From: JAWKHR01 sp041394725
GTDB taxonomy: Bacteria > Acidobacteriota > Vicinamibacteria > Vicinamibacterales > SCN-69-37
DNA: 64,000 nucleotides
Assembly: GCA_041394725.1 (NCBI GenBank)
Contig: JAWKHR010000020.1
Span: 51,442-115,441 of the forward strand
Reading direction: 5' to 3'
In this document: positions 51,632 to 60,084 of the stretch, in pieces
Layout of the letters: each line of letters starts with the position of its first letter
Position numbering within the stretch: position 1 is the stretch's first letter
Program-made: the position numbers and the translations under genes
The notes under the pieces: generated by a model
Database searches by the model: none
Seen by the model: only the letters and a program-made list of their open reading frames with translations
What the model was told of the DNA's origin: nothing

Positions 51632-54600
51632 ATGAAACGCGTACTTCCGGTGCTGGGGATGAGCCTGTTCCTGGCGGCCGTCGCGGCCGCGCCCGCCCAC
51701 GCGCAGTACTTCGGGCAGAACAAGGTGCAGCACCGCAACTTCGATTTCCAGGTGCTCGCGACGGAGCACTTCGACATCTATTACTACCCGCAGGAGGCGG
51801 ACGCGGCGGCCCAGGTCGGCCGGATGGCCGAGCGCTGGTATGCGCGGTTCCGCGTCGTCCTCGGACACGACCTGACCGGCCGCCAGCCGCTCGTGCTCTA
51901 CGCGAGCCACCCGGAGTTCGAGCAGACGAACGTGATCGAGGGGCCGCTCGGCGAGGGCACGGGCGGCGTGACCGAGGGTGGCCGGCGACGCATCGTGCTG
52001 CCGATGGCGGCCACGCTCGCCGATACCGACCACGTGGTCGGCCACGAGATCGTGCACGCGTTCCAGTACGACATGCTGGGGCCGACGATCAACGCGATGC
52101 CGCTGTGGGCGGTCGAGGGCATGGCCGAGTACCTCTCGCTCGGCCCGACGTCCTGGCAGACGGCGATGTGGCTGCGCGACGCGGCGTACGACGATCGGCT
52201 GCCCGACCTCGACGGCCTGAACGACCCGCGCAACTTCCCGTACCGGTTCGGCCACGCGTTCTGGGCCTACGTCGGCGGACGCTGGGGCGACGGCGCGATC
52301 GGGCAGATCCTCAACGCGCTCGCGGTGCCCGACATGGCCCCCGACTTCGTCGGCACGCTCCAGCTCGCGACGGGCGTGGACGCGAAGACGCTCGTCGCCG
52401 ACTGGCACAAGTCGATCCGGCAGATCTACGACATCGCGGAGGGCGCGGGCCGTCCCGGCCGCGTGGCGGGCGAGGGCGTGGTGATCGGCGAGCGCACCGA
52501 CAACGGGCGCGTCAACGTCGGGCCGGCGCTCAGCCCGGACGGCCGGCGGGTCGCGTTCCTCTCGTCGCGCAACCAGCTGTCGATCGACGTGTACCTGGCG
52601 GACACGTCGGACGGGCACGTCATCCGGCAGCTCACGAAGACGGCGGGCGATCCGCACTTCGACAGCCTGCAGTTCCTCGCCTCGGCCGGCACGTGGTCGC
52701 CGGACGGCAAGAGGCTCGCGCTGGCCACCGTGCGCAACGGCTACCCGGCGCTCGCGATCTTCGACGCCGAGAACGGCGACCGGCTGGACGAGGCGCGCTT
52801 CGAGACGCTCGGCGAGATCTTCAACCCCGCGTGGTCACCCGACGGCACGTCGATCGCCTTCTCGGGCCAGGCGGGCGGCTTCACGAACCTCTACGTCTAC
52901 ACGCTGGCCTCCCGCGACCTGAAGCAGCTCACGAGCGACCCGTTCGCCGACCTGCAGCCGGTCTGGTCGCCGGACGGGCGGCAGCTGGCCTTCGTCACCG
53001 AGCGCTTCTCGTCGAGCCTCGACACGCTCAGCCTGCACGGCCTGCGCCTGGCCCGCCTGACGGTCGCCGACGGCACGGTGACGCCGGTCGAGACGGGGCT
53101 CTCCGCCGACGCGTTCGATCCGCAGTGGTCGGCCGACGGCCGCGAGCTCTACTTCCTGTCGCCGGCGGGCGGCCGCGCGAACGCCTATCGCGTGGCACTC
53201 GGGACGGACACGGCCACGCGGTTCACGGCGGCGGCCACGAGCGTGTCGGGCATCACGCCGTCCAGCCCCGCGCTCTCGGTCGCGGCCGACGGCAGCCGCG
53301 CGGCGGTCAGCGTGTTCCGCGACCGCGGCTTCGAGATCCAGGTCATCGGCGCCGACGCGCTCGCGGCCTCGCTCGGTCCGGCCCCCGAGGAGCCGCCGAC
53401 GCTCCCGCCCGCGCCGGATTCGCCGGGCCTCATCGCGCAGGCGCTCGCCAAGCCCGCCGAGGGACTGCCGGCGCCGACCGCCGAGCCGAAGACCGAGCCG
53501 TACTCGCCCGGCCTGCAGCTCGTCGGCGTCGGCCAGCAGGCCGGCGTCGCCACCAGCTCGTTCGGCACCTACTTCACCGGCGGCATCGTGCTCCAGTTCT
53601 CGGACGTGCTCGGCGAGCATCTGCTCAACGTGGGCATCGCGGCCAACGGCGGGGTGAAGGACATCGGCGGGTCGGCCAGCTACCTCAACCGGACCCGCCG
53701 CTGGAACTGGGGCGTCTTCGGCGAGCGCCTGCCGATCGCGAGCGGCGCGGCCGGCGCGGGCTTCGTCGACGTGAACGGCCAGACCGTCTTCCAGCAGCAG
53801 ACGCTGATCTTCCGGGAGACGTACACGCAGGTCGGCGGGCTGGTCGCCTACCCGTTCAGCCGCACGATGCGCGTGGAGTTCAACACGGCGTGGCGGCACA
53901 TCGGGTTCGACGAGGAGCTGCGCACCACGAACTTCGACCCGGTCACCGGCCAGATCCTCAGCGACATGAAGGAGAACCTGCCGACGAACGACGCCATCCA
54001 GCTCTTCGGCGGCGGCGCGGCGCTCGTGCGCGACGCGACGACGTTCGGCGCGACGGGCCCGGTCGTCGGCCAGCGGTTCCGCTTCGAGGTCGCGCCGAAC
54101 GTCGGCGACCTCCACATGACGAACGTCACGGCCGACTTCCGCGAGTACCTGATGCCGAAGCAGCCCGTGACGTTCGCGCTGCGGCTGCTGCACGTCGCGC
54201 GCTACGGGGCGGGCGGCGAGGACTCGCGCCTGACGCCGCTCTTCCTGGGCTACTCGACCCTCATCCGCGGCTGGGACAGCGGCACGTTCCGGGCCGGCGA
54301 GTGCACGCCGACGACCAACGGCAGCTGCCCGGAATTCGACCGGCTGCTCGGCAGCCGGCTGCTCGTCTTCAACGGCGAGGTGCGGGTGCCGGCCGTCGGC
54401 CTCTTCACGGGCCGGCTCGACTACGGGCTGCTGCCGGTGGAACTGATGGCGTTCTACGACGCGGGCGTCGCGTGGACGCGCGACGAGACACCGACGTTCG
54501 CCGGCGGCGACCGCTCGTGGGTCGCCTCGGCCGGCTTTGGCGCGCGCGTGAACTTCCTCGGCTTCGCCGTGGGCGAGTTCAACCTCGCCCACCCGATCAA

Positions 54601-54652
54601 CCGGCCGGGTCGCGGGTGGATCTTCGTGTTCAACCTGAGGCCGGGATTCTGA
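51632..54652 (+). CDS. Metallopeptidase-like / PD40 beta-propeller / BamA-like barrel fusion protein
   Basis: A 1006-residue envelope protein in three parts. After a signal peptide (1-24) comes a gluzincin-like peptidase domain with HEIVH (138-142) and a downstream glutamate in PLWAVEGMAEYL (E162), the zinc-ligand spacing of peptidase MA proteins. Residues about 245-570 are beta-propeller blades (GPALSPDGRRVAFLSSRNQLSIDVYLAD, NPAWSPDGTSIAFSGQAGG, QPVWSPDGRQLAFVTE). A proline-rich linker (about 598-640) leads to a C-terminal BamA/surface-antigen-type barrel (LFLGYSTLIRGWDSGTFRAGE, LLVFNGEVRVPAVG) ending in phenylalanine. It should sit in the outer membrane with protease and propeller in the periplasm. 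The start has a good ribosome-binding site. Confidence 0.88.
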   Translation: MKRVLPVLGMSLFLAAVAAAPAHAQYFGQNKVQHRNFDFQVLATEHFDIYYYPQEADAAAQVGRMAERWYARFRVVLGHDLTGRQPLVLYASHPEFEQTNVIEGPLGEGTGGVTEGGRRRIVLPMAATLADTDHVVGHEIVHAFQYDMLGPTINAMPLWAVEGMAEYLSLGPTSWQTAMWLRDAAYDDRLPDLDGLNDPRNFPYRFGHAFWAYVGGRWGDGAIGQILNALAVPDMAPDFVGTLQLATGVDAKTLVADWHKSIRQIYDIAEGAGRPGRVAGEGVVIGERTDNGRVNVGPALSPDGRRVAFLSSRNQLSIDVYLADTSDGHVIRQLTKTAGDPHFDSLQFLASAGTWSPDGKRLALATVRNGYPALAIFDAENGDRLDEARFETLGEIFNPAWSPDGTSIAFSGQAGGFTNLYVYTLASRDLKQLTSDPFADLQPVWSPDGRQLAFVTERFSSSLDTLSLHGLRLARLTVADGTVTPVETGLSADAFDPQWSADGRELYFLSPAGGRANAYRVALGTDTATRFTAAATSVSGITPSSPALSVAADGSRAAVSVFRDRGFEIQVIGADALAASLGPAPEEPPTLPPAPDSPGLIAQALAKPAEGLPAPTAEPKTEPYSPGLQLVGVGQQAGVATSSFGTYFTGGIVLQFSDVLGEHLLNVGIAANGGVKDIGGSASYLNRTRRWNWGVFGERLPIASGAAGAGFVDVNGQTVFQQQTLIFRETYTQVGGLVAYPFSRTMRVEFNTAWRHIGFDEELRTTNFDPVTGQILSDMKENLPTNDAIQLFGGGAALVRDATTFGATGPVVGQRFRFEVAPNVGDLHMTNVTADFREYLMPKQPVTFALRLLHVARYGAGGEDSRLTPLFLGYSTLIRGWDSGTFRAGECTPTTNGSCPEFDRLLGSRLLVFNGEVRVPAVGLFTGRLDYGLLPVELMAFYDAGVAWTRDETPTFAGGDRSWVASAGFGARVNFLGFAVGEFNLAHPINRPGRGWIFVFNLRPGF

Positions 54653-54690
54653 GGGTCCTGAGGAACCAGACGCCGGCGCAGCCGGCCACC

Positions 54691-54764
54691 GGGGTTCGAC
54701 GTTCGAACTTCCCGGTTCGAAGTTTCTCGCGCGACGCTCGCGCCCGGCCTCCCGGATTCGACGT
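54691..54764. repeat. GTTCGA-type repeats and inverted repeat between convergent genes
   Basis: GTTCGA occurs four times within about 30 bases (from 54694), and AACTTC (54706-54711) pairs with GAAGTT (54719-54724) across seven bases. ATTCGACGTTCAGA follows near 54757. It lies between the convergent barrel-protein and symporter genes and may act as a weak bidirectional terminator; no T-run is present. Confidence 0.5.
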
Positions 54765-56501
54765 TCAGACGGTCGCGTTCGGCGTGACTCGCTCGGACGC
54801 GTTTCCGCCCGGCCCGCCGGTGGCGATGCTCACGGCGGTGCCGATGACCGTCGTGGCGACGACGCCGATCACGTTGTGCCAGAGGTACGAGATCGAGCTC
54901 AGTGACGGGTGGAACGTGAAGACCGCCACGGTCGCCATGCCGCTGAGGAGGCCGATCGACGCGCCCCAGCCGTTGGCCTGCCGCACGCCCAGCGCGAGCA
55001 CGAAGACGCCGAGGATCGACCCGTAGAAGAACGAGCCAAACTGGTTGACCACCTCGATGAGCGTGCCGAGCCCCACCGCGAACAGCGCGACGACGCACGC
55101 GAACGCGCCCCAGAACGCGGTCGCGAACTTCGAGACGAGCAGGTAGTGCGCGTCGGTGGCCTTCGGGACGAAGAACCGGCGGTAGAAGTCGATGACCGTG
55201 GCCGTCGAAAGCGCGTTGAGCTCGGCGGCAATCGAGGACATCGCCGCCGCGAAGATCGCCGCGATGAACACCCCGATCAGGCCGATCGGCATGTACTGCG
55301 TCACGAACGTCGGGAAGATGTTGTTGACGTCGCGGTAGCCGTCGTTGCCGGTCACGGCCTTGACCAGGTCGATCGCCTCCGTGCGGACGTCGCGCATCGC
55401 GCGGTCGCGCGTGGTGAATGCCTCGCGGGCGGCCGCGACCCGGCCGGCGTCGCCCGCGTCCTGCGCCGCGGCCAGGTCGGCCGCCGCCGCGCGCCGCGCC
55501 TCGAACGCGGCGGTGTACTGCTGGTCGAGCGCCTGGTAGTCCGCCGCCCGGGCGCTCCCTTCCACCTGGCTGACCGTGGCCGGGTCGAACAGCATCGGCG
55601 GGCGGGTGAACAGGAAGAAGACGAAGACGAAGACGCCGATGAGCAGGATGAACGCCTGCAGCGGGATCTTGAAGTACGCGCTCATCAGCAGCGACTGCCG
55701 GCCCTCGTCCACCGACTTCGCCGTCAGGTAGCGCTGCACCTGGCTCTGGTCGCACCCGAAGTACGACAGCATCAGGAACAGCCCGCCGAGCATGCCCGAC
55801 CAGAACGTGTAGGTCTGCGTGAGGTCGAACGTGAAGTCGATCGCGTTGAGCTTGCCGGCCGTGCCGGCCAGGTGCAGCGCGCCCGGCAGGCTCACGTCGC
55901 GTGAGAGGTCGTACATCAGCACGAGGAGCACGCCGAACAGCCCGCCGACAATGACGAACATCTGCTTGACGTCGGCCCACGTGACCGCCTGCACGCCGCC
56001 CTTCATCGTGTAGAACACCGTCGGGATGCCGATCGCGAGGATCGTCAGCGGCAGGTTCCACCCGAGCACGACCGACAGCACGACCGCCGGCGCCGCGATC
56101 ACCACGCCCGCCGACAGGCCCCGCTGCAGCAGGAAGCACAGACTGGTCAGCGCGCGCGTGCCCGGGCCGAACCGCTGTTCGAGGTACTCGTACGCGGTGT
56201 ACACGCGTGCCCGGTTGAAGAACGGCACCACCGTGAGCGAGAGGATGATCATCGCGAGCGGCAGGCCGAAGTAGGTCTGCACGAACCGCATGCCGTCCGT
56301 GAACGCCTGCCCGGTGGTGCTCACGAGCGTGATCGCGCTCATCTGGGTGGCCATCACCGACAGCCCGACCGCCCACCACGGCAGGCTCCGGTTGGCCAGG
56401 AAGTAGCCCTCGATTTCCTCGGTCCGGCGGCTGAGCCGGATGCCGTCCCAGACGATCCACGCGAGGTAGACGACGACGATGGTCCAGTCGATCCAGTGCA
56501 T
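54765..56501 (-). CDS. Sodium:solute symporter (SSS family)
   Basis: A 578-residue membrane transporter with about 13 helices. Family signatures are LSVMATQMSAITLVSTTGQAF near the first broken helix, the GGVQAVTWADVKQMFVIVGG region, GCDQSQVQRYLTAKS, and IFAAAMSSIAAELNALSTATVIDFY at the sodium-binding helix 8. Residues 301-395 form a soluble, alanine/arginine-rich helical insert (QALDQQYTAAFEARRAAAADLAAAQ) not found in the basic SSS fold. The substrate cannot be assigned. It starts three bases after the stop of a 43-residue membrane protein. Confidence 0.92.
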   Translation of the reverse strand: MHWIDWTIVVVYLAWIVWDGIRLSRRTEEIEGYFLANRSLPWWAVGLSVMATQMSAITLVSTTGQAFTDGMRFVQTYFGLPLAMIILSLTVVPFFNRARVYTAYEYLEQRFGPGTRALTSLCFLLQRGLSAGVVIAAPAVVLSVVLGWNLPLTILAIGIPTVFYTMKGGVQAVTWADVKQMFVIVGGLFGVLLVLMYDLSRDVSLPGALHLAGTAGKLNAIDFTFDLTQTYTFWSGMLGGLFLMLSYFGCDQSQVQRYLTAKSVDEGRQSLLMSAYFKIPLQAFILLIGVFVFVFFLFTRPPMLFDPATVSQVEGSARAADYQALDQQYTAAFEARRAAAADLAAAQDAGDAGRVAAAREAFTTRDRAMRDVRTEAIDLVKAVTGNDGYRDVNNIFPTFVTQYMPIGLIGVFIAAIFAAAMSSIAAELNALSTATVIDFYRRFFVPKATDAHYLLVSKFATAFWGAFACVVALFAVGLGTLIEVVNQFGSFFYGSILGVFVLALGVRQANGWGASIGLLSGMATVAVFTFHPSLSSISYLWHNVIGVVATTVIGTAVSIATGGPGGNASERVTPNATV

Positions 56502-56504
56502 GGC

Positions 56505-56636
56505 CTAGGAGAAGTGCCGGCTCAGCCAGTAGAGGGCCGCCAGGACGACGACCTGCACGACGAGCGCCCGGACGTAGGTGGCGGACAGATCGGAATCACC
56601 CGGTGGACGCCCGGCGCCCGGGTCGAGTTTGGCCAT
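56505..56636 (-). CDS. Small single-span membrane protein upstream of the symporter
   Basis: A 43-residue protein, MAKLDPGAGRPPGDSDLSAT then a hydrophobic stretch (about residues 21-38, YVRALVVQVVVLAALYWL) and a short SRHFS tail. It reads without a break from ATG at 56636 to TAG at 56505, three bases before the symporter ATG, so the two are almost certainly co-transcribed. TATACT lies nine bases upstream of its ATG. It may be an accessory subunit or stabiliser of the transporter, as small proteins often are; I know no named family for it. Confidence 0.7.
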   Translation of the reverse strand: MAKLDPGAGRPPGDSDLSATYVRALVVQVVVLAALYWLSRHFS

Positions 56637-56645
56637 GGAGAGGCC

Positions 56646-56655
56646 AGTATAGAAT
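56646..56655. promoter_or_regulatory. Overlapping divergent -10 boxes
   Basis: The string AGTATAGAAT contains TATACT on the minus strand (56651-56646), nine bases before the small membrane protein, and TAGAAT on the plus strand (56650-56655), twelve bases before cytochrome oxidase subunit I. RNA polymerase could serve only one direction at a time, linking symporter and oxidase expression inversely. Confidence 0.45.
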
Positions 56656-56667
56656 CAGCGGCGGTCG

Positions 56668-58350
56668 ATGCGCATCTTCTCAACCGACCACAAGGTCGTC
56701 GGCCTGCAGTACGGCGTGACCAGCCTGCTGTTCCTCGCGGCCGGCTTCTCGCTCATCCTGCTCGTCCGCTGGCACCACGCGTGGCCGACGACTCCCGTGC
56801 CGCTCGTCGGCGGCCTGCTGGGCGACGCGAACGCGTCCGGCGGCATCCTGCTGCCGGAGTTCTACAACCAGCTCGGCGGGATGCACGGCACCATCATGGT
56901 CTTTCTCGCCGTCGTCCCGCTCGCCGCGGGCGCGTTCGGCAACTACCTGATCCCGTTGATGATCGGCGCGCCGGACATGGCCTTCCCGCGCCTCAACGCG
57001 CTGAGCTACTGGCTCTACCTCCTCGCCGGCCTCGTGATGCTGACCGGCTTCGTGCTGCCCGGCGGCGCCGCGAGCACCGGCTGGACGTCGTACCCGCCGC
57101 TCGCCGTGATCGCCACCGCCGGCCAGACCGCGTGGCTGCTCGGCCTGTTCGTCCTGATCCTGTCGTCGATGGTCGGCGCCATCAACACGATCGTGACCAT
57201 CCTCCAGCTGCGCGCGCCCGGCCTGACGATGATGCGCCTGCCGTTCTTCGTCTGGACGCAGCTCGTGACCGCGTTCCTGCTGCTGCTGGCGTTCCCGCCG
57301 CTCCAGGCCGCCGCGGTGCTCCAGCTGATGGACCGGCTCGGCGGCACCAGCTTCTTCCTGCCGAGCGGCCTCGTCGTGTCCGGCCGCGCGCTCGACGTCG
57401 CCGGCGGCGGGAGCCCCATCCTCTGGCAGCACCTGTTCTGGTTCCTCGCGCACCCGGAGGTCTACGTCCTCATCCTGCCGGCGCTCGGCATCGTCGCCGA
57501 GGTGATCGCCAACGCGACGCGCAAGCCGCTCTGGGGCTACCGCGCGATGGTCGGCGCCACGCTGTTCATGGGGTTCATGTCGTTCCTGGTGTGGGCGCAC
57601 CACATGTTCCTCACCGGCATGGGCCCGACGATGAGCGCGTTCTTCCAGGTGACGACGATGATCATCTCGATCCCGTCGGTCGTCATCCTCTCGTCGCTGC
57701 TGCTCTCGCTCTGGGGCGGGTCGATCCGGTTCACGGTGCCGGCGATGTTCGCGCTGGCGTTCCTGCCCATGTTCGGCATCGGCGGCCTCACCGGGCTGCC
57801 GCTCGGACTGGCCGCCTCCGACATCCCGCTCCACGACACCAACTACGTGGTCGGGCACTTCCACTACGTCGTCGCGCCCGGCACGCTCTTCGCCCTGTTC
57901 GCCGGCATCTACTACTGGTTCCCGAAGGTCACCGGCCGCCGCCTCCACGACGGCCTCGGACGCGTCCACTTCTGGCTGTCGCTCGTCGGCATGAACGGGA
58001 TCTTCCTGCCGATGCTGATCCAGGGCCTGGCCGGCGTGAACCGGCGGCTCTACGACGCGGGCCGGACCTACGCGGCGTTCCAGGGCCTCGAAGGCACGTT
58101 CGTGCTGCAGGCCTGGGCGGCCGGCCTGCTGGCGGTCGCGCAGCTCGTCTTCGTCGCCAACTTCCTCTGGAGCCTGCGGCGCGGCGCGCGCGTGTCGGAC
58201 AATCCCTGGGAGGCGACCACGCTCGAGTGGCAGACGACGTCGCCGCCGCCGGCCGAGAACTTCGTGACGCTGCCCGTCGTCCGGCGCGGACCGTACGACT
58301 ACTCGCCGCCCGGCGGACCGGCCGACTTCCAGCCGCAGGGGCAGCCATGA
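56668..58350 (+). CDS. ctaD: Cytochrome c oxidase subunit I (aa3-type)
   Basis: A 560-residue heme-copper oxidase catalytic subunit with 12 membrane helices. Heme and copper ligands: H73 in GGMHGTIM (low-spin heme), H262 and cross-linked Y266 in HPEVY, H311-H312 in WAHHMF (CuB), H397 and H399 in GHFHYV (hemes). HPEVY with its glutamate (E264) marks a type A1 oxidase. The tail (about 500-560) is soluble and ends in a proline/glycine-rich stretch. It reduces oxygen to water and pumps protons. The stop overlaps subunit III (ATGA). No Shine-Dalgarno sequence is seen at the ATG. Confidence 0.96.
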   Translation: MRIFSTDHKVVGLQYGVTSLLFLAAGFSLILLVRWHHAWPTTPVPLVGGLLGDANASGGILLPEFYNQLGGMHGTIMVFLAVVPLAAGAFGNYLIPLMIGAPDMAFPRLNALSYWLYLLAGLVMLTGFVLPGGAASTGWTSYPPLAVIATAGQTAWLLGLFVLILSSMVGAINTIVTILQLRAPGLTMMRLPFFVWTQLVTAFLLLLAFPPLQAAAVLQLMDRLGGTSFFLPSGLVVSGRALDVAGGGSPILWQHLFWFLAHPEVYVLILPALGIVAEVIANATRKPLWGYRAMVGATLFMGFMSFLVWAHHMFLTGMGPTMSAFFQVTTMIISIPSVVILSSLLLSLWGGSIRFTVPAMFALAFLPMFGIGGLTGLPLGLAASDIPLHDTNYVVGHFHYVVAPGTLFALFAGIYYWFPKVTGRRLHDGLGRVHFWLSLVGMNGIFLPMLIQGLAGVNRRLYDAGRTYAAFQGLEGTFVLQAWAAGLLAVAQLVFVANFLWSLRRGARVSDNPWEATTLEWQTTSPPPAENFVTLPVVRRGPYDYSPPGGPADFQPQGQP

Positions 58351-58916
58351 TTCCGTACACCGTGGAGCGGCGCGCGGACACGGGCGTGACGAACGTCACG
58401 CTCGGCATCTGGCTGTTCCTGGCGTCGGAGGTGATGCTGTTCGGCGCGCTGTTCTCCGCCTACGCGCTCCTCCGCACCGCGGCGCCCGCCTGGCCGTCGG
58501 GGCGCGACGTCCTGGACCTGCGGTTCGCGCTCGCCAACACCGTCGTCCTGCTCGCCCTCGGGTGGTTCGTGTGGCGCGCCCGGACCGCGGCGCCGCCCGC
58601 GGGCACACGACGCCGGCTGTGGCCCGCCGCGGCGCTCGGCCTGGCCTTCCTGGTCGTGAAGAGCCTGGAGTACCGCGGGGAGATCACGGCCGGCCTGGTG
58701 CCCGCGACGAGCACGTTCCTGGCGACGTACTTCGTCCTCACCGGGCTGCACGCGCTCCACGTCGCCGCCGGCATCGTGGCCAACCTCTGGGTCGTGGCCG
58801 GTGCCGGACGCGTCCCTCCCGCGATGACGCTCGGGCGAACCGCGGCGCTCTCGCTCTACTGGATGTTCGTCGACGTGGTCTGGATCGTGATGCTGGTCCT
58901 CCTGTACCTGTCATGA
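58347..58916 (+). CDS. ctaE: Cytochrome c oxidase subunit III
   Basis: A 189-residue heme-copper oxidase subunit III with five hydrophobic helices, the short bacterial form. Conserved elements are GIWLFLASEVMLFGALFSAYALLR near the N-terminus, KSLEYRGEI with the conserved glutamate, TYFVLTGLHALHVAAGIVAN, and SLYWMFVDVVWIVMLVLLYL at the end. It supports proton uptake and stability of subunit I. Its ATG overlaps the subunit I stop, and its own stop overlaps the next ATG. Confidence 0.94.
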   Translation: MIPYTVERRADTGVTNVTLGIWLFLASEVMLFGALFSAYALLRTAAPAWPSGRDVLDLRFALANTVVLLALGWFVWRARTAAPPAGTRRRLWPAAALGLAFLVVKSLEYRGEITAGLVPATSTFLATYFVLTGLHALHVAAGIVANLWVVAGAGRVPPAMTLGRTAALSLYWMFVDVVWIVMLVLLYLS

Positions 58917-59317
58917 CGCGCCTGACGAACTTGACGAGCCTGACGCGCGCGACGAGCCCGGCCCGATGCGCGTCGGTCCACCCGGTCGGCGAGCGGCCAC
59001 CGGCGCGACGCCGCCGCACCGCCGTCCGGATCGCCGCGCTCGCCGTCGCGCTGCCGGCGTTCGTTCCGGCCGCGGCCTTCGCGTGCCCGATCTGCTTCCA
59101 GGCCGAGGAGAACGCCGTCACCGACGGCGTGCAGGTCGCCGTCGTCGTGCTGGTGGCGATCACGGCCGCGGTGCTGGCCGGCTGCGCCACGTTCCTCGTG
59201 CGGTTCCTGCGGCGGTCGGCGGCCCTCGACGAGGTGCCGCCGGACACGAACCGCGCGCCGCGCACCGGCGCGCTCGATCACGTCGCCGGCGCCGCTCCGG
59301 GACCGGTGCCGCGATGA
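58913..59317 (+). CDS. Small CPIC-motif membrane protein in the oxidase cluster
   Basis: A 134-residue protein I cannot assign to a named family. A basic N-terminus of about 38 residues precedes a hydrophobic segment (about 40-58, IAALAVALPAFVPAAAFA) that looks like a signal peptide, then CPICF (C-x2-C, about residues 59-63), and one membrane helix (about 75-97) followed by a charged tail. Embedded between oxidase genes III and II with four-base overlaps on both sides, it is likely to be an accessory subunit or to help copper or heme insertion. That role is inference from location and the CxxC. Confidence 0.8.
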   Translation: MTRLTNLTSLTRATSPARCASVHPVGERPPARRRRTAVRIAALAVALPAFVPAAAFACPICFQAEENAVTDGVQVAVVVLVAITAAVLAGCATFLVRFLRRSAALDEVPPDTNRAPRTGALDHVAGAAPGPVPR

Positions 59318-60051
59318 GCTGGCTGCTCCCGCCGGAGGCCTCGGCACAGGCCGGCGAGATCGATCTCGTCATCACGCTCGTCCACGCCCTCATGCTGGCG
59401 CTGTTCGTCGGCTGGGGCGCGTACTTCGCCTACGTCCTGGTCCGGTTCCGCCGCGGCCGGCAGCCCCACGCCATCGCCGAGGGCGCCACCGGCCGCCTCG
59501 CGTCGTGGACCGAGATCGGCGTCGTCATCGCCGAGGCCGTGCTGCTGGTGGGCATCGCGCTGCCCGTCTGGTACCGGCAGACGGACCAGCGCCCCGCCGA
59601 CGCCGTGGTCATCCGCGTCGTCGCCGAGCAGTTCCTGTGGAACGTGCACTACCCGGGCGCGGACGGCCAGTTCGGGGAGACGCGCGCCGCGCTCGTCTCG
59701 CCGACGAACCCCATCGGCCTGGATCGCGCCTCACCCGGCGGCGCCGACGACATCGTGCTGCCGAACGAGGTGCACGTCCCGGTGAACCGTCCGGTCGTCA
59801 TTCAGCTCTCGAGCAAGGACGTCATCCACAGCTTCGGCGTCCCCGCGATGCGCGTGAAACGCGACGCGATTCCCGGCTTGCTCTCGCCGGTGTGGTTCAC
59901 GCCCACCGTGCCGGGCCGGTACGACATCGCCTGCTCGCAGCTCTGTGGCCTGGCCCACTACCGCATGCGCGGCCAGGTGATCGTCGAGAGCGAGGCGGAC
60001 TTCCAGCGGTTCATCCGGGGCACCGGCACGCCGGGCTCGGCGACCCGCTGA
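59314..60051 (+). CDS. ctaC: Cytochrome c oxidase subunit II
   Basis: A 245-residue subunit II with two N-terminal membrane helices (about 17-43 and 66-87) and a periplasmic cupredoxin domain. The CuA ligands are all present: H172 in DVIHSFG and the C-x3-C-x3-H-x2-M set C207, C211, H215, M218 in CSQLCGLAHYRM. The aromatic electron-entry region is reduced to QFLWNVHYPG. There is no fused cytochrome c. It accepts electrons from cytochrome c and passes them to subunit I. ATG at 59314 overlaps the preceding stop. Confidence 0.95.
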   Translation: MSWLLPPEASAQAGEIDLVITLVHALMLALFVGWGAYFAYVLVRFRRGRQPHAIAEGATGRLASWTEIGVVIAEAVLLVGIALPVWYRQTDQRPADAVVIRVVAEQFLWNVHYPGADGQFGETRAALVSPTNPIGLDRASPGGADDIVLPNEVHVPVNRPVVIQLSSKDVIHSFGVPAMRVKRDAIPGLLSPVWFTPTVPGRYDIACSQLCGLAHYRMRGQVIVESEADFQRFIRGTGTPGSATR

Positions 60052-60084
60052 ACCAGGTCCCGCGCCGGTCGTCCGTGCCGGTCG

